From: Lysobacterales bacterium
Lineage (GTDB): Bacteria > Pseudomonadota > Gammaproteobacteria > Xanthomonadales > SZUA-5
Direction of reading: 5' to 3'
DNA length: 64,000 nucleotides
Assembly: GCA_022844135.1 (NCBI GenBank)
Contig: JALHMG010000019.1
Span: 1-64,000, forward strand
Shown piece after piece: positions 1 to 9,427 of this stretch. Both the position numbers and the translations under genes were made by a program. The notes beneath the pieces were generated by a model. It was not told the DNA's origin. It worked only from the letters and a program-made list of their open reading frames with translations, and did not search any database. Each line of letters starts with the position of its first letter. Within the stretch, counting starts at the first letter, position 1.

Positions 1-254
1 CTAGAACAACTAGCTCAAAACTACTGCTCTTACATCAGGCACTCACTTCTCGACCCTCTAAAGATCAAGACCAAGCGCCCACACAAGACACTCCGAATCC
101 GTTTTCAATGAACCCGCTACCCTCAACAGCAGACTCAGCACCGAAGCGCCTACCCACCACCGGACCGCCTTTCCAACCAACCCAACATCTCGTTGGGTGA
201 GCCGCGCATCATAACCGGGAAATGATGGCTGTCAACACCGTGGGCGAAATTTTT
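1..254. other. Intergenic region, no gene seen
   Basis: No convincing reading frame lies ahead of ribB. The first ~200 bases are poor in G and rich in C and A on the plus strand, unlike the surrounding coding DNA. A TGCTCTTACA stretch at 26-35 loosely resembles an rRNA-operon boxA, so this could be spacer beside an rRNA operon outside the window, but nothing else supports that. No FMN riboswitch (RFN element) was recognised upstream of ribB. Confidence 0.3.
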
Positions 255-276
255 TTGAGCATTCGCTCAATTTATT
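255..276 (+). terminator. Small hairpin with T-rich tail, possible terminator
   Basis: TTGAGC at 255-260 pairs with GCTCAA at 265-270 across a four-base loop and is followed by TTTATT. An A/T tract also flanks the other side, so it could work in either direction. The stem is only six base pairs and the upstream gene is not visible, so this is tentative. Confidence 0.3.
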
Positions 277-493
277 GGTCGCCGATCGTTTTGCGCTGTA
301 TTCGACCGGGCACGTTCGCTATGGCAATTCTAGTTGGCCAGTTCCGACGAACTCCATGTCGATTTCGTTCCGAGTGCCCATACCGTCGGCGGCGGGCGCC
401 GTTGCTATCGACCGAGTGCGACAACTTGCGGCTTCAATAGGTGTCGACAGCACTGCCGTTAGACTTCGCGCGGTCTACTCGCGAGCGCACTTC

Positions 494-1573
494 ATGCCTT
501 TCAACACAATTCCCGAACTGCTGGACGAAGTTCGCGCCGGGCGAATGGTCGTGGTTCTTGATGATGAGGATCGCGAGAACGAGGGCGATCTGATCATGGC
601 GGCCGGCTGCGTCAGGGCTGAAGACATCAACTTCATGGCACGCCATGCGCGCGGTCTGATTTGCTTAGCCTTGACGCAGGATCGCTGCAAACGCCTGCAC
701 CTTCCGCCCATGGTGGTGCGTAACGGCACACGCATGGGTACGGCGTTTACGGTCTCAATCGAAGCTGCGACCGGCGTGACGACCGGCATCTCTGCTTACG
801 ACCGCGCGCATACCATCCGGACTGCCGTTGCTGCCACTGCGCGGCCGGAGGACCTGGTGCAGCCGGGACACATTTTTCCGCTCGCTGCGCAGCCAGGCGG
901 GGTGTTGGCGCGGGCCGGGCACACCGAGGCCGCAGTTGATCTGGCGTGCCTCGCAGGATTCGAGCCTGCCGGCGTACTGGTCGAAGTCATGGGCGACGAT
1001 GGACATATGGCGCGGCGTCCGCAGCTGGAGGTCTTTGCTACGCAACACGGCCTCAAGATCGGCAGCATCGCCGACCTGATCAGGTATCGGCTCGCCACCG
1101 AGAAGACGGTCGAGCGCGTTGCCGAGCAGCGTGTGCAGACGAGCGCTGGCGAGTTCACGCTGGTCGTTTATCGGGATGCATTGACGCACGACTTGCACCA
1201 TGCGCTGGTGCGTGGCTCGATCGATCCGACCCGACCGACACGGGTGCGAGTGCATAGCAAGAACCTTTGGAGCGACGTACTGGGTATCGAGCGACCTGAC
1301 TTTGGCCTGCAACTACGCGACGCTATGGCGGCAATCGCTAAGTTGGATAGTGGCGTGGTGATCGTACTGGGCGACCGCGCGACGCCCGAAGCGCAACTGC
1401 GACGCCTGCTTGGCGAGTCCTCAGATACTTCAAGTGCGCAACCTTGGCGAACCACTGGCATCGGCGCGCAGATTCTCGCGGACCTGGGTGCTGCGAAGAT
1501 CGTTGTGCTCGGAACGCCGCGGCCGTACTTTGGCTTGTCAGGTTTCGGGCTTGAGGTGGTGGGATTCGAGTGA
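494..1573 (+). CDS. ribB: 3,4-dihydroxy-2-butanone 4-phosphate synthase with degenerate GTP cyclohydrolase II-like tail
   Basis: Converts ribulose 5-phosphate to 3,4-dihydroxy-2-butanone 4-phosphate for riboflavin synthesis in the cytoplasm. The ATG at 494 is chosen because conserved RibB sequence begins there; an in-frame start at 275 would add 73 residues with no family resemblance. The acidic loop DDEDRENEGD lies at residues 23-32 and the catalytic HTEAAVDL segment near 142. The protein is 359 aa, longer than a stand-alone RibB, because a GTP cyclohydrolase II-like domain follows from about residue 205. In that domain the zinc-site region reads VHSKNLWSDV...RPDFG, so the cysteines of the usual ECLTGDV and RCDCG motifs are replaced. 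Cyclohydrolase activity is therefore unlikely. Such RibB-X fusions are common in proteobacteria; the tail's role is unknown. Confidence 0.9.
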   Translation: MPFNTIPELLDEVRAGRMVVVLDDEDRENEGDLIMAAGCVRAEDINFMARHARGLICLALTQDRCKRLHLPPMVVRNGTRMGTAFTVSIEAATGVTTGISAYDRAHTIRTAVAATARPEDLVQPGHIFPLAAQPGGVLARAGHTEAAVDLACLAGFEPAGVLVEVMGDDGHMARRPQLEVFATQHGLKIGSIADLIRYRLATEKTVERVAEQRVQTSAGEFTLVVYRDALTHDLHHALVRGSIDPTRPTRVRVHSKNLWSDVLGIERPDFGLQLRDAMAAIAKLDSGVVIVLGDRATPEAQLRRLLGESSDTSSAQPWRTTGIGAQILADLGAAKIVVLGTPRPYFGLSGFGLEVVGFE

Positions 1574-1730
1574 GGCGTCGATCGCACAGACGGTCAGCTG
1601 ACGACTGAACTCGAAACGTCGCGCAGCGCACCTGCCTGTCGACTTGGAGATTGTGGGACGGCCGCTTGCGCCATTTGATTTTCGCCACTGCCGCCCCCAC
1701 ACACGGGTCTGGCTTCTTTAGGTCGTACTC

Positions 1731-2270
1731 ATGAGCGAATCATTCCACGGCACCACCATCGTCTCAGTCCGGCGCGGCAATCGCGTGGTGATGGGCGGCG
1801 ACGGGCAGGTGTCGCTAGGCAATACGGTAGTCAAGGGTAACGCGCGCAAGGTTCGACGCCTGGGCAAAGGCAATGTGCTGTCTGGCTTTGCTGGTGCCAC
1901 CGCCGATGCGTTCACACTGTTCGAATTATTCGACGCCAAGCTGGAGAAACACGGCGGCAATCTGACCCGCGCCGCTGTCGAGCTGGCGAAAGACTGGCGA
2001 ACCGAGCGGCGCTTGATGCGCCTCGAAGCTCTGCTCGCCGTGGCAGACGCGGAAACTTCGCTGCTGATCACCGGCAACGGCGATGTGCTTGAACCGGAGC
2101 ATGGATTGATAGCGATCGGGTCTGGCGGCAACTATGCGCAGGCCGCTGCCAAAGCGCTGCTCGAAAACACCGAACTCGGGCCGCGCGATATCGTCGAGCG
2201 CGCATTGCATATCGCGGCCGACATTTGCGTCTACACCAATCACAACTTGACGATTGAAGAACTCGTTTGA
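1731..2270 (+). CDS. hslV: ATP-dependent protease HslVU, peptidase subunit HslV
   Basis: Threonine peptidase that forms the double hexameric chamber of the cytoplasmic HslVU (ClpYQ) protease. The N-terminus MSESFHG precedes the conserved TTIVSVRR; removal of those seven residues would expose Thr8 as the nucleophile. The length of 179 aa is normal for the family, and GGDGQVSLG and [12 protein letters not shown] are further family signatures. It sits 114 bp ahead of hslU on the same strand, the usual operon order. No clear heat-shock sigma-32 promoter could be recognised upstream, although the operon is heat-regulated in well-studied relatives. Confidence 0.96.
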   Translation: MSESFHGTTIVSVRRGNRVVMGGDGQVSLGNTVVKGNARKVRRLGKGNVLSGFAGATADAFTLFELFDAKLEKHGGNLTRAAVELAKDWRTERRLMRLEALLAVADAETSLLITGNGDVLEPEHGLIAIGSGGNYAQAAAKALLENTELGPRDIVERALHIAADICVYTNHNLTIEELV

Positions 2271-2384
2271 GCGGGCCTGGGTACTCGGTTGTTGATTTCT
2301 GGCGCCAGCGGCAACGCACGCATGCTGGTCCTGGAATCACACCGCGAACCTCAGCCTGAGCATCGAGGAAAACCAGGAACTCCA

Positions 2385-3713
2385 ATGACCCCGCAGAACA
2401 TCGTCGCCGCCCTCGACCAGTACATCATCGGACAATCGGCCGCCAAGCGTGCCGTCGCGATTGCGTTGCGCAATCGCTGGCGGCGCATGCAGCTCGATCC
2501 GGTCATGCGCAACGAGGTGATGCCTAAGAACATACTGATGATCGGGCCGACCGGCGTTGGCAAGACCGAGATCGCGCGGCGCCTGGCGGCGCTGGCGAAC
2601 GCGCCGTTCGTCAAAGTGGAGGCCACCAAGTTCACGGAAGTGGGCTACGTGGGCAAAGATGTTGAGACCATCATTCGCGACCTCGCCGATGCCGCCGTCA
2701 AGCTGGCGCGCGAGCAAGCGGTCGAGAAGGTCAAGCCGTCGGCCGAAGTTCGCGCCGAGGAACGCATTTTGGATGCGCTGGTGCCCCGTCGCCAGGGCTT
2801 GAGCTTCGATCACAACCCCTCTGAATCGGTCGATCGCGACAACGACACACGCGCCAAACTTCGTGAGCGTTTGCGCGCTGGCGCGCTCGATGAACGCGAG
2901 ATCGAGATTGATCTCGCGCATTCGTTAGGCATCGAAATCGCCGCGCCGCCGGGCATGGAGGAGATGACCAGTCAGCTGAAGGGCTTGTTTCAGAATCTCG
3001 CCAGCCAGCGCAGCACCAAGCGTAAATTGCCGATCGGCAAGGCGCGCGCGCTGCTGATCGACGAGGAGGCCGCAAAGCTGATCAATGACGAAGAGATCAA
3101 AGCAGCGGCGATCAACAACGTCGAGCAAAACGGCATCGTCTTCATCGACGAGATCGACAAGGTTTGTCGTCGCGGCGAATACGGCGGCGCGGACGTCTCG
3201 CGTGAGGGAGTGCAGCGCGATCTTCTGCCCTTGGTCGAGGGCTCGACGGTATCGACCAAGTACGGCACGGTAAAAACCGACCACATTCTGTTCATCGCGT
3301 CCGGCGCCTTCCACCTGGCTAAGCCATCAGATCTGATCCCCGAGCTGCAAGGGCGCTTCCCGATTCGCGTCGAGTTGCAGCCGCTGAACGTCGACGACTT
3401 CGAACGCATTCTGCGCGAGCCTTCTAACGCATTAACGCGCCAGTACGTTGCGTTGATGGGCACCGAGGGGATGACCATCGAATTCACGACCGACGGCGTG
3501 CGACGCCTGGCCGAGATCGCCGCGCACGTCAATGAGCGCATGGAGAACATCGGCGCACGGCGTTTGCATACGGTGCTCGAGAAACTGCTGGAATCGCTGT
3601 CCTTCGATGCCTCCGAGCGCAGCGGCGAGCAGGTGACGATCGATGCCAAGTTCGTCGACCAGCACTTGGCGGAACTCGTGAAGAATGAGGATTTGAGCCG
3701 CTATATCCTCTAG
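2385..3713 (+). CDS. hslU: ATP-dependent protease HslVU, ATPase subunit HslU
   Basis: AAA+ unfoldase that recognises substrates, unfolds them and feeds them to HslV. The ATG at 2385 gives 442 aa, the normal length; an in-frame ATG at 2289 would add 32 unrelated residues. Walker A GPTGVGKT is at residues 54-61, followed by the [12 protein letters not shown] pore-loop segment. Walker B VFIDEIDK is near residue 250. The C-terminal DLSRYIL matches the tail that docks into HslV and activates it. An inserted I-domain lies between the Walker motifs, as expected. Confidence 0.97.
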   Translation: MTPQNIVAALDQYIIGQSAAKRAVAIALRNRWRRMQLDPVMRNEVMPKNILMIGPTGVGKTEIARRLAALANAPFVKVEATKFTEVGYVGKDVETIIRDLADAAVKLAREQAVEKVKPSAEVRAEERILDALVPRRQGLSFDHNPSESVDRDNDTRAKLRERLRAGALDEREIEIDLAHSLGIEIAAPPGMEEMTSQLKGLFQNLASQRSTKRKLPIGKARALLIDEEAAKLINDEEIKAAAINNVEQNGIVFIDEIDKVCRRGEYGGADVSREGVQRDLLPLVEGSTVSTKYGTVKTDHILFIASGAFHLAKPSDLIPELQGRFPIRVELQPLNVDDFERILREPSNALTRQYVALMGTEGMTIEFTTDGVRRLAEIAAHVNERMENIGARRLHTVLEKLLESLSFDASERSGEQVTIDAKFVDQHLAELVKNEDLSRYIL

Positions 3714-3758
3714 CGATTGCACAACCGGCGTACCATGGTGCGTCCGACTGGGAGCAAA

Positions 3759-3990
3759 TAGTGTGGTGTTCCGTAATTACCTTGAACTATTTCCGCGTCT
3801 TTCGACCCCATGCAGCGTTGCTTTTAGCCCGTCGGCGCAGCCGCCGGTCGTTCGGTCGATCGCGCGGCATGCCGCGCAAGCCGATCGTCCTCACGGTCGC
3901 CATAGAAGAGCTATGTCTCCTCGTCGCGCCTTGCCTGACGCCGAAATCCATCGGAAATATTGTTCAACTTAATTACGGAACACCACACTA
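3759..3990 (-). mobile_element. MITE-like inverted-repeat element, copy 1
   Basis: A 232-bp non-coding element bounded by perfect terminal inverted repeats that begin TAGTGTGGTGTTCCGTAATT and are mirrored at the right end. The interior carries the palindrome GCGCGGCATGCCGCGC. The reverse complement aligns along its whole length with the element at 9428-9659, and its first part matches the one-ended copy at 57437. The outermost TA at each end could be a TA target duplication, as made by IS630/Tc1-type transposases. The element has no transposase, so it would need one in trans. Its right end stops three bases before the thiolase start codon. Confidence 0.75.
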
Positions 3991-3993
3991 GCC

Positions 3994-5271
3994 ATGACCC
4001 GCAAACCCCTCGCACACATCCTCGGCGGCGTGCGCACGCCGTTCTGTCGACAGAATACGGCGCTCACAGACCTTGGCAATCTCGCACTCGGCACGGAGGT
4101 GGTCGGCAAGTTGGTCGAGCGCTTCAAACTTCAGGGCGAGGAGCTCGGCGAGGTGGCTTTCGGCGCGGTGCTCAAGCACTCGCGCGATTTCAATCTGGCG
4201 CGAGAGATCGCGCTTGGCAGCGGCTTGAAACCGACCACACCGGGACTCACGTTGCAGCGAGCTTGCGGAACCGGATTCGAGTCGGCAATCGTGGTGGCCA
4301 ACAAAGTTGCGCTGGGACAGATCGACGCCGGTATTGGCGGCGGCAGCGATTCGTCGAGCGAAGTGCCGCTGGTCCTCAACCGCACTTTGAATGCGCGCAT
4401 TCTGGCGGCGAGCCGCGCGAAATCGATGGGCGAGCGACTGGTCGCGTTCAAGGGATTCAGATTAAAGGAACTCAAGCCCAGCGCGCCGTTGGTTGCCGAA
4501 CCTCGCACCGGCAAGAGCATGGGCGAGCACTGCGAGATGATGGCCAAAACCTGGAGCATCTCGCGCAGCGATCAGGATCGATTGGCGCTGCAGAGTCACC
4601 AACGCACGACAGCAGCTTACGAGCGTGGCTTTTATGAGCCGTCGGTATTGAGCTTTCGTGGTCTCAATCGCGACAACATCCTGCGCGCCGATACAACCTT
4701 GGACAAGCTGTCGAGCTTGAAGCCGGCATTCGACAAGACTTCTGGACACGGAACGCTCACTGCCGGTAACTCGACGCCGCTGTCCGACGGCGCGAGCGCG
4801 GTGCTGGTCGCTAGCAGCGATTGGGCCAGCGCACGCGGCCATACGCCACTTGCGGCCATCGTCGACGCTGAAGTGGCGGCCGTAGATTTTGTCGGCGGCG
4901 AGGGCTTGCTGATGGCGCCCACGGTTGCTGTTGCGCGATTGCTGTCGCGCTTGCGGCTGACGCTGGCGGACTTCGATCTGATCGAAATCCACGAGGCATT
5001 TGCGGCACAGGTGTTGTGCACGATCGCCGCACTCGAGTCGCCCGGCTATTGTCGCGACCGCCTCGGCTTGCCAGCCGCGATCGGCCGCATCGAGGTCGAA
5101 AAGATCAACCTTGTCGGCGGCAGTCTTGCCATCGGCCATCCTTTTGCTGCTACCGGCGGTCGTATGTTGATCGGCGCGGCGCAGCAGTTGGCCGAACGCG
5201 GCCAGGGGCGCGTGTTGATTACCGCCTGTGCGGCCGGTGGCATGGGCGTTGCGATGGTGTTGGAGCGCTGA
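3994..5271 (+). CDS. Thiolase (acetyl-CoA C-acyltransferase, FadI-like)
   Basis: Thiolase of 425 aa that would cleave 3-ketoacyl-CoA with CoA, or condense acetyl-CoA units, in fatty-acid oxidation. The nucleophilic cysteine is Cys91 in QRACGTGFESA. Downstream are the HEAFAAQ motif, the catalytic histidine in GHPFAATGGR near residue 380, and the second cysteine in CAAGGMG near 411. HEAF rather than NEAF and the overall length favour the FadI subgroup over short-chain PhaA/AtoB types. No FadJ partner is adjacent. The start codon lies three bases after the inverted-repeat element, so the ribosome-binding region must lie inside that element; only a weak GGAA about 13 bases upstream is visible. 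Confidence 0.88.
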   Translation: MTRKPLAHILGGVRTPFCRQNTALTDLGNLALGTEVVGKLVERFKLQGEELGEVAFGAVLKHSRDFNLAREIALGSGLKPTTPGLTLQRACGTGFESAIVVANKVALGQIDAGIGGGSDSSSEVPLVLNRTLNARILAASRAKSMGERLVAFKGFRLKELKPSAPLVAEPRTGKSMGEHCEMMAKTWSISRSDQDRLALQSHQRTTAAYERGFYEPSVLSFRGLNRDNILRADTTLDKLSSLKPAFDKTSGHGTLTAGNSTPLSDGASAVLVASSDWASARGHTPLAAIVDAEVAAVDFVGGEGLLMAPTVAVARLLSRLRLTLADFDLIEIHEAFAAQVLCTIAALESPGYCRDRLGLPAAIGRIEVEKINLVGGSLAIGHPFAATGGRMLIGAAQQLAERGQGRVLITACAAGGMGVAMVLER

Positions 5272-5294
5272 CGCCAGAGAGGTAGCCGGGCCAA

Positions 5295-6038
5295 TCAGCG
5301 CGACGGCAGTACGGTGCGTTTTGCCGGTCGTCCGATCAAATCAAGAAACGCGTTGAAAGCGCGCTCGGAGCGCTCAATCAGCGCCGCAGCGGAATCGGGC
5401 GTAGCGGCGGCAATGCTGTTTGCGCTTTGCGGCCCCGCCAACGCGCACAATTCTTCGGCATAGTCGGCTCGACCGAGCCAGCGCTGGATCAGTGCTCCAT
5501 CGACCTCAGGATGGAACTGCACGCCGTAAGCGTTTTCGCCGTAGCGAAACGCCTGCTGCTCGCAGCTATCGGTGCGCGCGAGTTGCACCGCGCCGTGCGG
5601 CAATCCGAATGTGAACCCGTGCCATTGAAACACGCGGCTCTTGGGCGCAAACGCATGCATCACCGGGTCTTGATGGCCATCGTCCGTGGCATGCAAATCG
5701 TACCAACCGATTTCCGAGGTATCAGCCCGTCGCACCGGCGCGCCCAGCACGTGCGCAAGCAACTGGGCGCCCAGGCAAATGCCGAGCACCGGCTTGCCCT
5801 GGTGCAGTGCGCGCTCGATGGCGCGCATCTCGGTGACAAGGTGAGCCCGATGCGGATGATCCTCGACGTTCATTGGTCCGCCGAGCACGATGAGTCCACG
5901 ATAGCGATCGACGTTCGGCTGCGCGTCGGGCTCGCGCTCGAAGTTCACGAAACGCACCCGATGTCCGCGCGCCCGGATCAAGGGATCGAGCGTGCCCAAG
6001 GGCTCTGCGGCGACGTGTTGGAAGACCAGGAGGCGCAT
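5295..6038 (-). CDS. Class I glutamine amidotransferase (GMP synthase-like domain)
   Basis: A 247-aa stand-alone glutamine amidotransferase that should release ammonia from glutamine, or hydrolyse a gamma-glutamyl bond. The nucleophile elbow GICLGAQ places the cysteine at residue 88; His176 and Glu178 in QFHPEVD complete the triad. LGGPMNVED near residue 52 forms the oxyanion region. It has no synthetase domain, so it resembles the YfeJ/YLR126C-type group whose natural substrate is usually unknown. It converges with the thiolase gene (23 bp gap) and lies just upstream of proS on the same strand. The substrate cannot be told from sequence. Confidence 0.85.
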   Translation of the reverse strand: MRLLVFQHVAAEPLGTLDPLIRARGHRVRFVNFEREPDAQPNVDRYRGLIVLGGPMNVEDHPHRAHLVTEMRAIERALHQGKPVLGICLGAQLLAHVLGAPVRRADTSEIGWYDLHATDDGHQDPVMHAFAPKSRVFQWHGFTFGLPHGAVQLARTDSCEQQAFRYGENAYGVQFHPEVDGALIQRWLGRADYAEELCALAGPQSANSIAAATPDSAAALIERSERAFNAFLDLIGRPAKRTVLPSR

Positions 6039-6060
6039 TTGGGCGGCAGGTGTCGGGGTT

Positions 6061-7764
6061 TTAACCGCGGATCTTCGCCATCAAGCGCTCGACCAAGCCC
6101 TCGCGCGACCAGTTTTCGTTTTCTGCGGCGCGCCGGTCGCGATACTCGAACTGCCCGGCCGCCAGTCCACGATCGCTAACGACAATCCGGTGCGGAATGC
6201 CGATCAGTTCCTGATCGGCAAACATCGCGCCGGGGCGTACACCTTTGCGATCGTCCATCAGCACATCGAGACCTGCTGCGGTCAGTTGCGAGTACAGCTC
6301 CTCCGCTGCCGCACGCACGGCCTCGCTACGATCGGCGCCAAGCGGCAGCACGGCTACATGGAACGGCGCGATCGCATTCGGCCACTGGATGCCGTTGGCA
6401 TCGTGGTTCTGCTCGATCGCTGCAGCCACGATGCGGCTGACGCCGATGCCGTAGCAGCCCATGAACATGGTGCGCGCCTTGCCGTTTTCGTCGAGCACCT
6501 CGGCGCCCATCGCCTTGGCGTATTTCTGGCCGAGCTGGAACACATGGCCGACCTCGATGCCGCGCGCGATCGACCAGGTGCCCATCGGCGCCGGCTCGCC
6601 TTCGACGACGTTGCGGATATCGGCGACCAGCGGCTCGGGCAAATCGCGGCCCCAATTGACGCCCTTGGTGTGGAAGCCGGTGGCGTTCGCGCCAACTACG
6701 AAATCGCTCATCGCCGCGACCGTGCGATCGGCGATCACGGTGATGGATTTTTTCGGACTCAGCGGTCCGATGAACCCCGGCACCGCACCCAGGTGCTCGA
6801 TGATTTCGGTTTCTGTAGCGAGGCGGTACTCGCCAAGACCTTCGATCTTGGCAAGCTTGATCTCATTGACCTGATGATCGCCGCGCACGAGCGCAAGAAC
6901 GAAGCCTTGCTCGCCCATCACAGCTACGGACTTGACGGTCGTCGCCAATGGCGCGCCCAGCAACGCCGCAACCTCCTCGCAGGTGCGCTGTGTAGGCGTG
7001 GCGAACTGCTCGAGCGCCTGGGTGGCAGCAGCGCGAGGACCGGGCGCAATCGCCTCGGCCAGCTCCACGTTCGCCGCGTAGTTGCCGTCGCTGGTAAAGG
7101 CGATCGCATCCTCGCCAGAGTCGGCCAGGACATGGAACTCGTGCGAACCGGTACCGCCGATGGCGCCCGAATCGGCAGCGACCGCGCGGAAGCGCAACCC
7201 CAGGCGCGTAAAGATGCGCGTGTACGCGTCGTACATGTTCTGGTACTCGCGTTGCATGCAAGCTTCGTCCAGATGGAACGAGTACGCATCTTTCATCAGG
7301 AACTCGCGCGCGCGCATCACACCGAAGCGCGGGCGGATTTCGTCGCGGAACTTGGTCTGGATTTGGTAGAAGTTGATCGGCAGTTGTTTGTACGAACGAA
7401 GCTCGCCACGCGCGAAGTCGGTGATCACTTCCTCGTGCGTGGGCCCGTAGCAGAACTCGCCGTCCTTGCGATCCTTGATCTTCAACAGCTGCCCGCCGAA
7501 CTTGGCCCAGCGCTCGGTCTCCTCCCACAGCTCACGCGGCTGGATCGATGGCATCAACAGCTCCAACGCACCAGCGCGATTCATCTCCTCGCGCACGATG
7601 GTCTCGACCTTGCGCAGCACGCGCAAGCCGAGCGGCGTCCAGGTGTAGATCCCGGCCGCGAGCTTGCGGATCATCCCTGCCCGCAGCATCAGCTTCTGGC
7701 TGATCACATCGGCATCGCTGGGCGTTTCTTTGACGGTGGCAAGATGAAACTGCGTGAGGCGCAT
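6061..7764 (-). CDS. proS: Proline-tRNA ligase
   Basis: Class II aminoacyl-tRNA synthetase that charges tRNA-Pro. The N-terminus has the conserved [15 protein letters not shown] segment, and class II motif 2 lies in the region [20 protein letters not shown]. Between motifs 2 and 3 a large insertion (roughly residues 225-400) matches the bacterial editing (INS) domain that clears mischarged Ala-tRNA-Pro. Motif 3 contains CYGIGVSR. The length of 567 aa fits the bacterial ProS type with editing domain. A C-terminal anticodon-binding domain follows, with [19 protein letters not shown]. Confidence 0.97.
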   Translation of the reverse strand: MRLTQFHLATVKETPSDADVISQKLMLRAGMIRKLAAGIYTWTPLGLRVLRKVETIVREEMNRAGALELLMPSIQPRELWEETERWAKFGGQLLKIKDRKDGEFCYGPTHEEVITDFARGELRSYKQLPINFYQIQTKFRDEIRPRFGVMRAREFLMKDAYSFHLDEACMQREYQNMYDAYTRIFTRLGLRFRAVAADSGAIGGTGSHEFHVLADSGEDAIAFTSDGNYAANVELAEAIAPGPRAAATQALEQFATPTQRTCEEVAALLGAPLATTVKSVAVMGEQGFVLALVRGDHQVNEIKLAKIEGLGEYRLATETEIIEHLGAVPGFIGPLSPKKSITVIADRTVAAMSDFVVGANATGFHTKGVNWGRDLPEPLVADIRNVVEGEPAPMGTWSIARGIEVGHVFQLGQKYAKAMGAEVLDENGKARTMFMGCYGIGVSRIVAAAIEQNHDANGIQWPNAIAPFHVAVLPLGADRSEAVRAAAEELYSQLTAAGLDVLMDDRKGVRPGAMFADQELIGIPHRIVVSDRGLAAGQFEYRDRRAAENENWSREGLVERLMAKIRG

Positions 7765-7830
7765 GGGCGTGTCGCTGGCTTTAGAGGCGCGCGATTCTAG
7801 GGGGAATAGGCCGAGTAGTTGCGCAGCCCG

Positions 7831-7914
7831 CTTTTTTGGTCCGCGGACCCATGGTCCGCAGGCTGGTCAATCCAGAATCGAAAGCTGCGGACCATGGGTC
7901 CGCGTACCAAAAAG
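7831..7914. repeat. Long imperfect inverted repeat between proS and dtd
   Basis: The arms at 7831-7861 and 7885-7914 are about 30 bases each and nearly perfectly complementary; they differ by one T in the T-run and one substitution. Each arm contains the near-palindrome GGACCCATGGTCC, so each can also fold on itself. The outer ends are T-rich on one side and A-rich on the other. The resulting stem with a ~23-base loop could be a bidirectional transcription terminator, although both flanking genes run leftward. It does not match the TAGTGTGG element family. Confidence 0.8.
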
Positions 7915-7922
7915 CAAGAGCG

Positions 7923-8360
7923 CTAGCGCGCCGTCAACCAGAAGGTCACCGGCCCATCGTTGGTCAATGTCACCTGCATGTGCGCGCCGAAGCGCCCGGT
8001 GGCTACGCGCACGCGGCGCGAGGCGACGGACACAGCGTGATCGAACAGCGCGCGACCCAGCTCCGGCGGCGCCGCGGGCGTGAAACTCGCACGCGTGCCG
8101 CTGTCGGTGTCGGCGGCGAGCGTGAACTGCGAGACCAGCAGCAACTCGCCGCCGATATCGAGCAGCGAGCGATTCATCTTGCCGGCGTCGTCTTCGAAGA
8201 TGCGGTAACTGAGGATGCGTTCGACAAGGCGTTCAGCGAGCTTGGGCGTATCCGCGCGTTCGACGGCAACCAGCGCGAGTATCCCTCGGCCTATCGCACC
8301 CACCCTCTCGGCGTCGACTTCGACGCTGGCGCGACTGACACGTTGGATCAAGCCGATCAT
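7923..8360 (-). CDS. dtd: D-aminoacyl-tRNA deacylase
   Basis: Hydrolyses D-aminoacyl-tRNAs (and Gly-tRNA-Ala) so that D-amino acids do not enter translation. The protein is 145 aa from the ATG at 8360, where the conserved [15 protein letters not shown] begins; an in-frame ATG at 8375 adds only five unconserved residues. The two DTD signatures are present: SQFTLAAD in the middle, and TNDGPVT near the C-terminus, which holds the cross-subunit Gly-Pro-type motif. The start overlaps the dusA stop by ATGA, so the two tRNA-related genes are probably translationally coupled. Confidence 0.95.
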   Translation of the reverse strand: MIGLIQRVSRASVEVDAERVGAIGRGILALVAVERADTPKLAERLVERILSYRIFEDDAGKMNRSLLDIGGELLLVSQFTLAADTDSGTRASFTPAAPPELGRALFDHAVSVASRRVRVATGRFGAHMQVTLTNDGPVTFWLTAR

Positions 8361-9355
8361 GCCGCCGCCCGCCACTGGTCCACGGCGGCCAGCGCACGAT
8401 CGAGCGCAATGAAACCGCTGCCGGGTCGCGCGCTCGATAGCTCACGCCGAAACTGTCGAGCGCCCGGCTGGCCCTGGTACAACCCCAGGATATGCCGCGC
8501 GATGTGCTTGAGTTCTCCGCCGCGGGCAATGTGGCGCTCGATGTACGGCCGTAGCGACGCCAGCACGGCCTCGCGCGAGGGCACATCGTTGCCGAACAGT
8601 GCACCGTGAATCTGCGCCAGCGCATACGGATCGTGATACGCCAGCCGGCCCAGCATTACGCCATCCACCTGCGCCAGCGCCGCATCGATCGCCGCCTGAT
8701 CCATCAATCCGCCATTGAGCGCGATCGTCAACTCGGGTCGATCGCGTTTCAATGCGAACACGCGCGCATAGTCGAGCGGCGGAATCTCGCGATTTTCTTT
8801 GGGCGACAAACCTTTGAGCCACGCCTTGCGCGCGTGCACGACGAACACTGCGCAACCGGCACTGGCGACGGTGTCGATGAAGGCGCGAAAGAAGGCCTCG
8901 TCATCGAAATCATCGACACCTAATCGACACTTCACGGTCACGGGTACCGATACCACCGCGCGCATCGCCGCAACACAGTCGCCGACCAGCGCAGGCTCGG
9001 TCATCAGGCATGCACCGAAACGTCCCGCCTGCACCCGATCGCTGGGGCAGCCGCAGTTCAAGTTGATCTCATCGTAACCAAATTCCGCGCCGATACGCGC
9101 TGCCTGCGCCAGCAGCGCCGGGTCCGATCCACCCAGCTGCAAAGCCACCGGATGCTCTGCCGCATCGAAGCCCAGCAAGCGCTCCCGATCGCCAAAAATC
9201 GCCGCCTGCGCGACGACCATCTCGCTGTAAAGGCGCGCGTTCGGCGCCAACAGACGGTGGAAATAACGGCAGTGCCGATCCGTCCACTCCATCATCGGCG
9301 CCACAGACAAGCGCCAGGGTTGATGTAGCGTGGATTTACTTGATTCTGCGGGCAT
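8357..9355 (-). CDS. dusA: tRNA-dihydrouridine(20/20a) synthase
   Basis: FMN-dependent reductase that makes dihydrouridine in the tRNA D-loop. The ATG at 9355 gives 332 aa. It is supported by the duplicated 5' end at 10.5 kb, where the same MxAESSK start is preserved. [16 protein letters not shown] near residues 17-32 is the DusA signature. The catalytic cysteine is in [19 protein letters not shown] (Cys103). FMN-binding segments LNGGLMD and [10 protein letters not shown] follow. The 5' end of dusA is a known integration site for prophages and islands; the duplicated 5' fragment described below fits that history. Confidence 0.95.
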   Translation of the reverse strand: MPAESSKSTLHQPWRLSVAPMMEWTDRHCRYFHRLLAPNARLYSEMVVAQAAIFGDRERLLGFDAAEHPVALQLGGSDPALLAQAARIGAEFGYDEINLNCGCPSDRVQAGRFGACLMTEPALVGDCVAAMRAVVSVPVTVKCRLGVDDFDDEAFFRAFIDTVASAGCAVFVVHARKAWLKGLSPKENREIPPLDYARVFALKRDRPELTIALNGGLMDQAAIDAALAQVDGVMLGRLAYHDPYALAQIHGALFGNDVPSREAVLASLRPYIERHIARGGELKHIARHILGLYQGQPGARQFRRELSSARPGSGFIALDRALAAVDQWRAAA

Positions 9356-9417
9356 TCTGCGACTTCCTGGTTCCGTTCTATCCCGCGCTTTTCGCATGAT
9401 CCCGCCCACGGTGCGCC
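9288..9417. repeat. Direct repeat 1 spanning the dusA 5' end and upstream region (putative att side)
   Basis: About 130 bases, from within the APMMEW codons of dusA to ~60 bases upstream of its start, are repeated in the same orientation at 10443-10573 with scattered substitutions. One boundary falls exactly in the conserved APMM(E/D)W codons, the part of dusA used by dusA-specific integrases. The pair therefore looks like the two ends left by integration. Confidence 0.75.
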
Positions 9418-9427
9418 ATCACTGCAC

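Noticed and set aside
26-35. boxA of an rRNA operon
   Set aside because: A ten-base resemblance alone is weak and no rRNA gene is in the window; kept only as a remark in the first gap.
275-493. N-terminal extension of ribB from the ATG at 275
   Set aside because: The 73 extra residues show no family similarity; conserved RibB sequence begins at the ATG at 494.
1100-1573. Active GTP cyclohydrolase II in the RibB C-terminus
   Set aside because: The zinc-binding cysteines are replaced (HSKNLWSDV and RPDFG), so the domain is degenerate.
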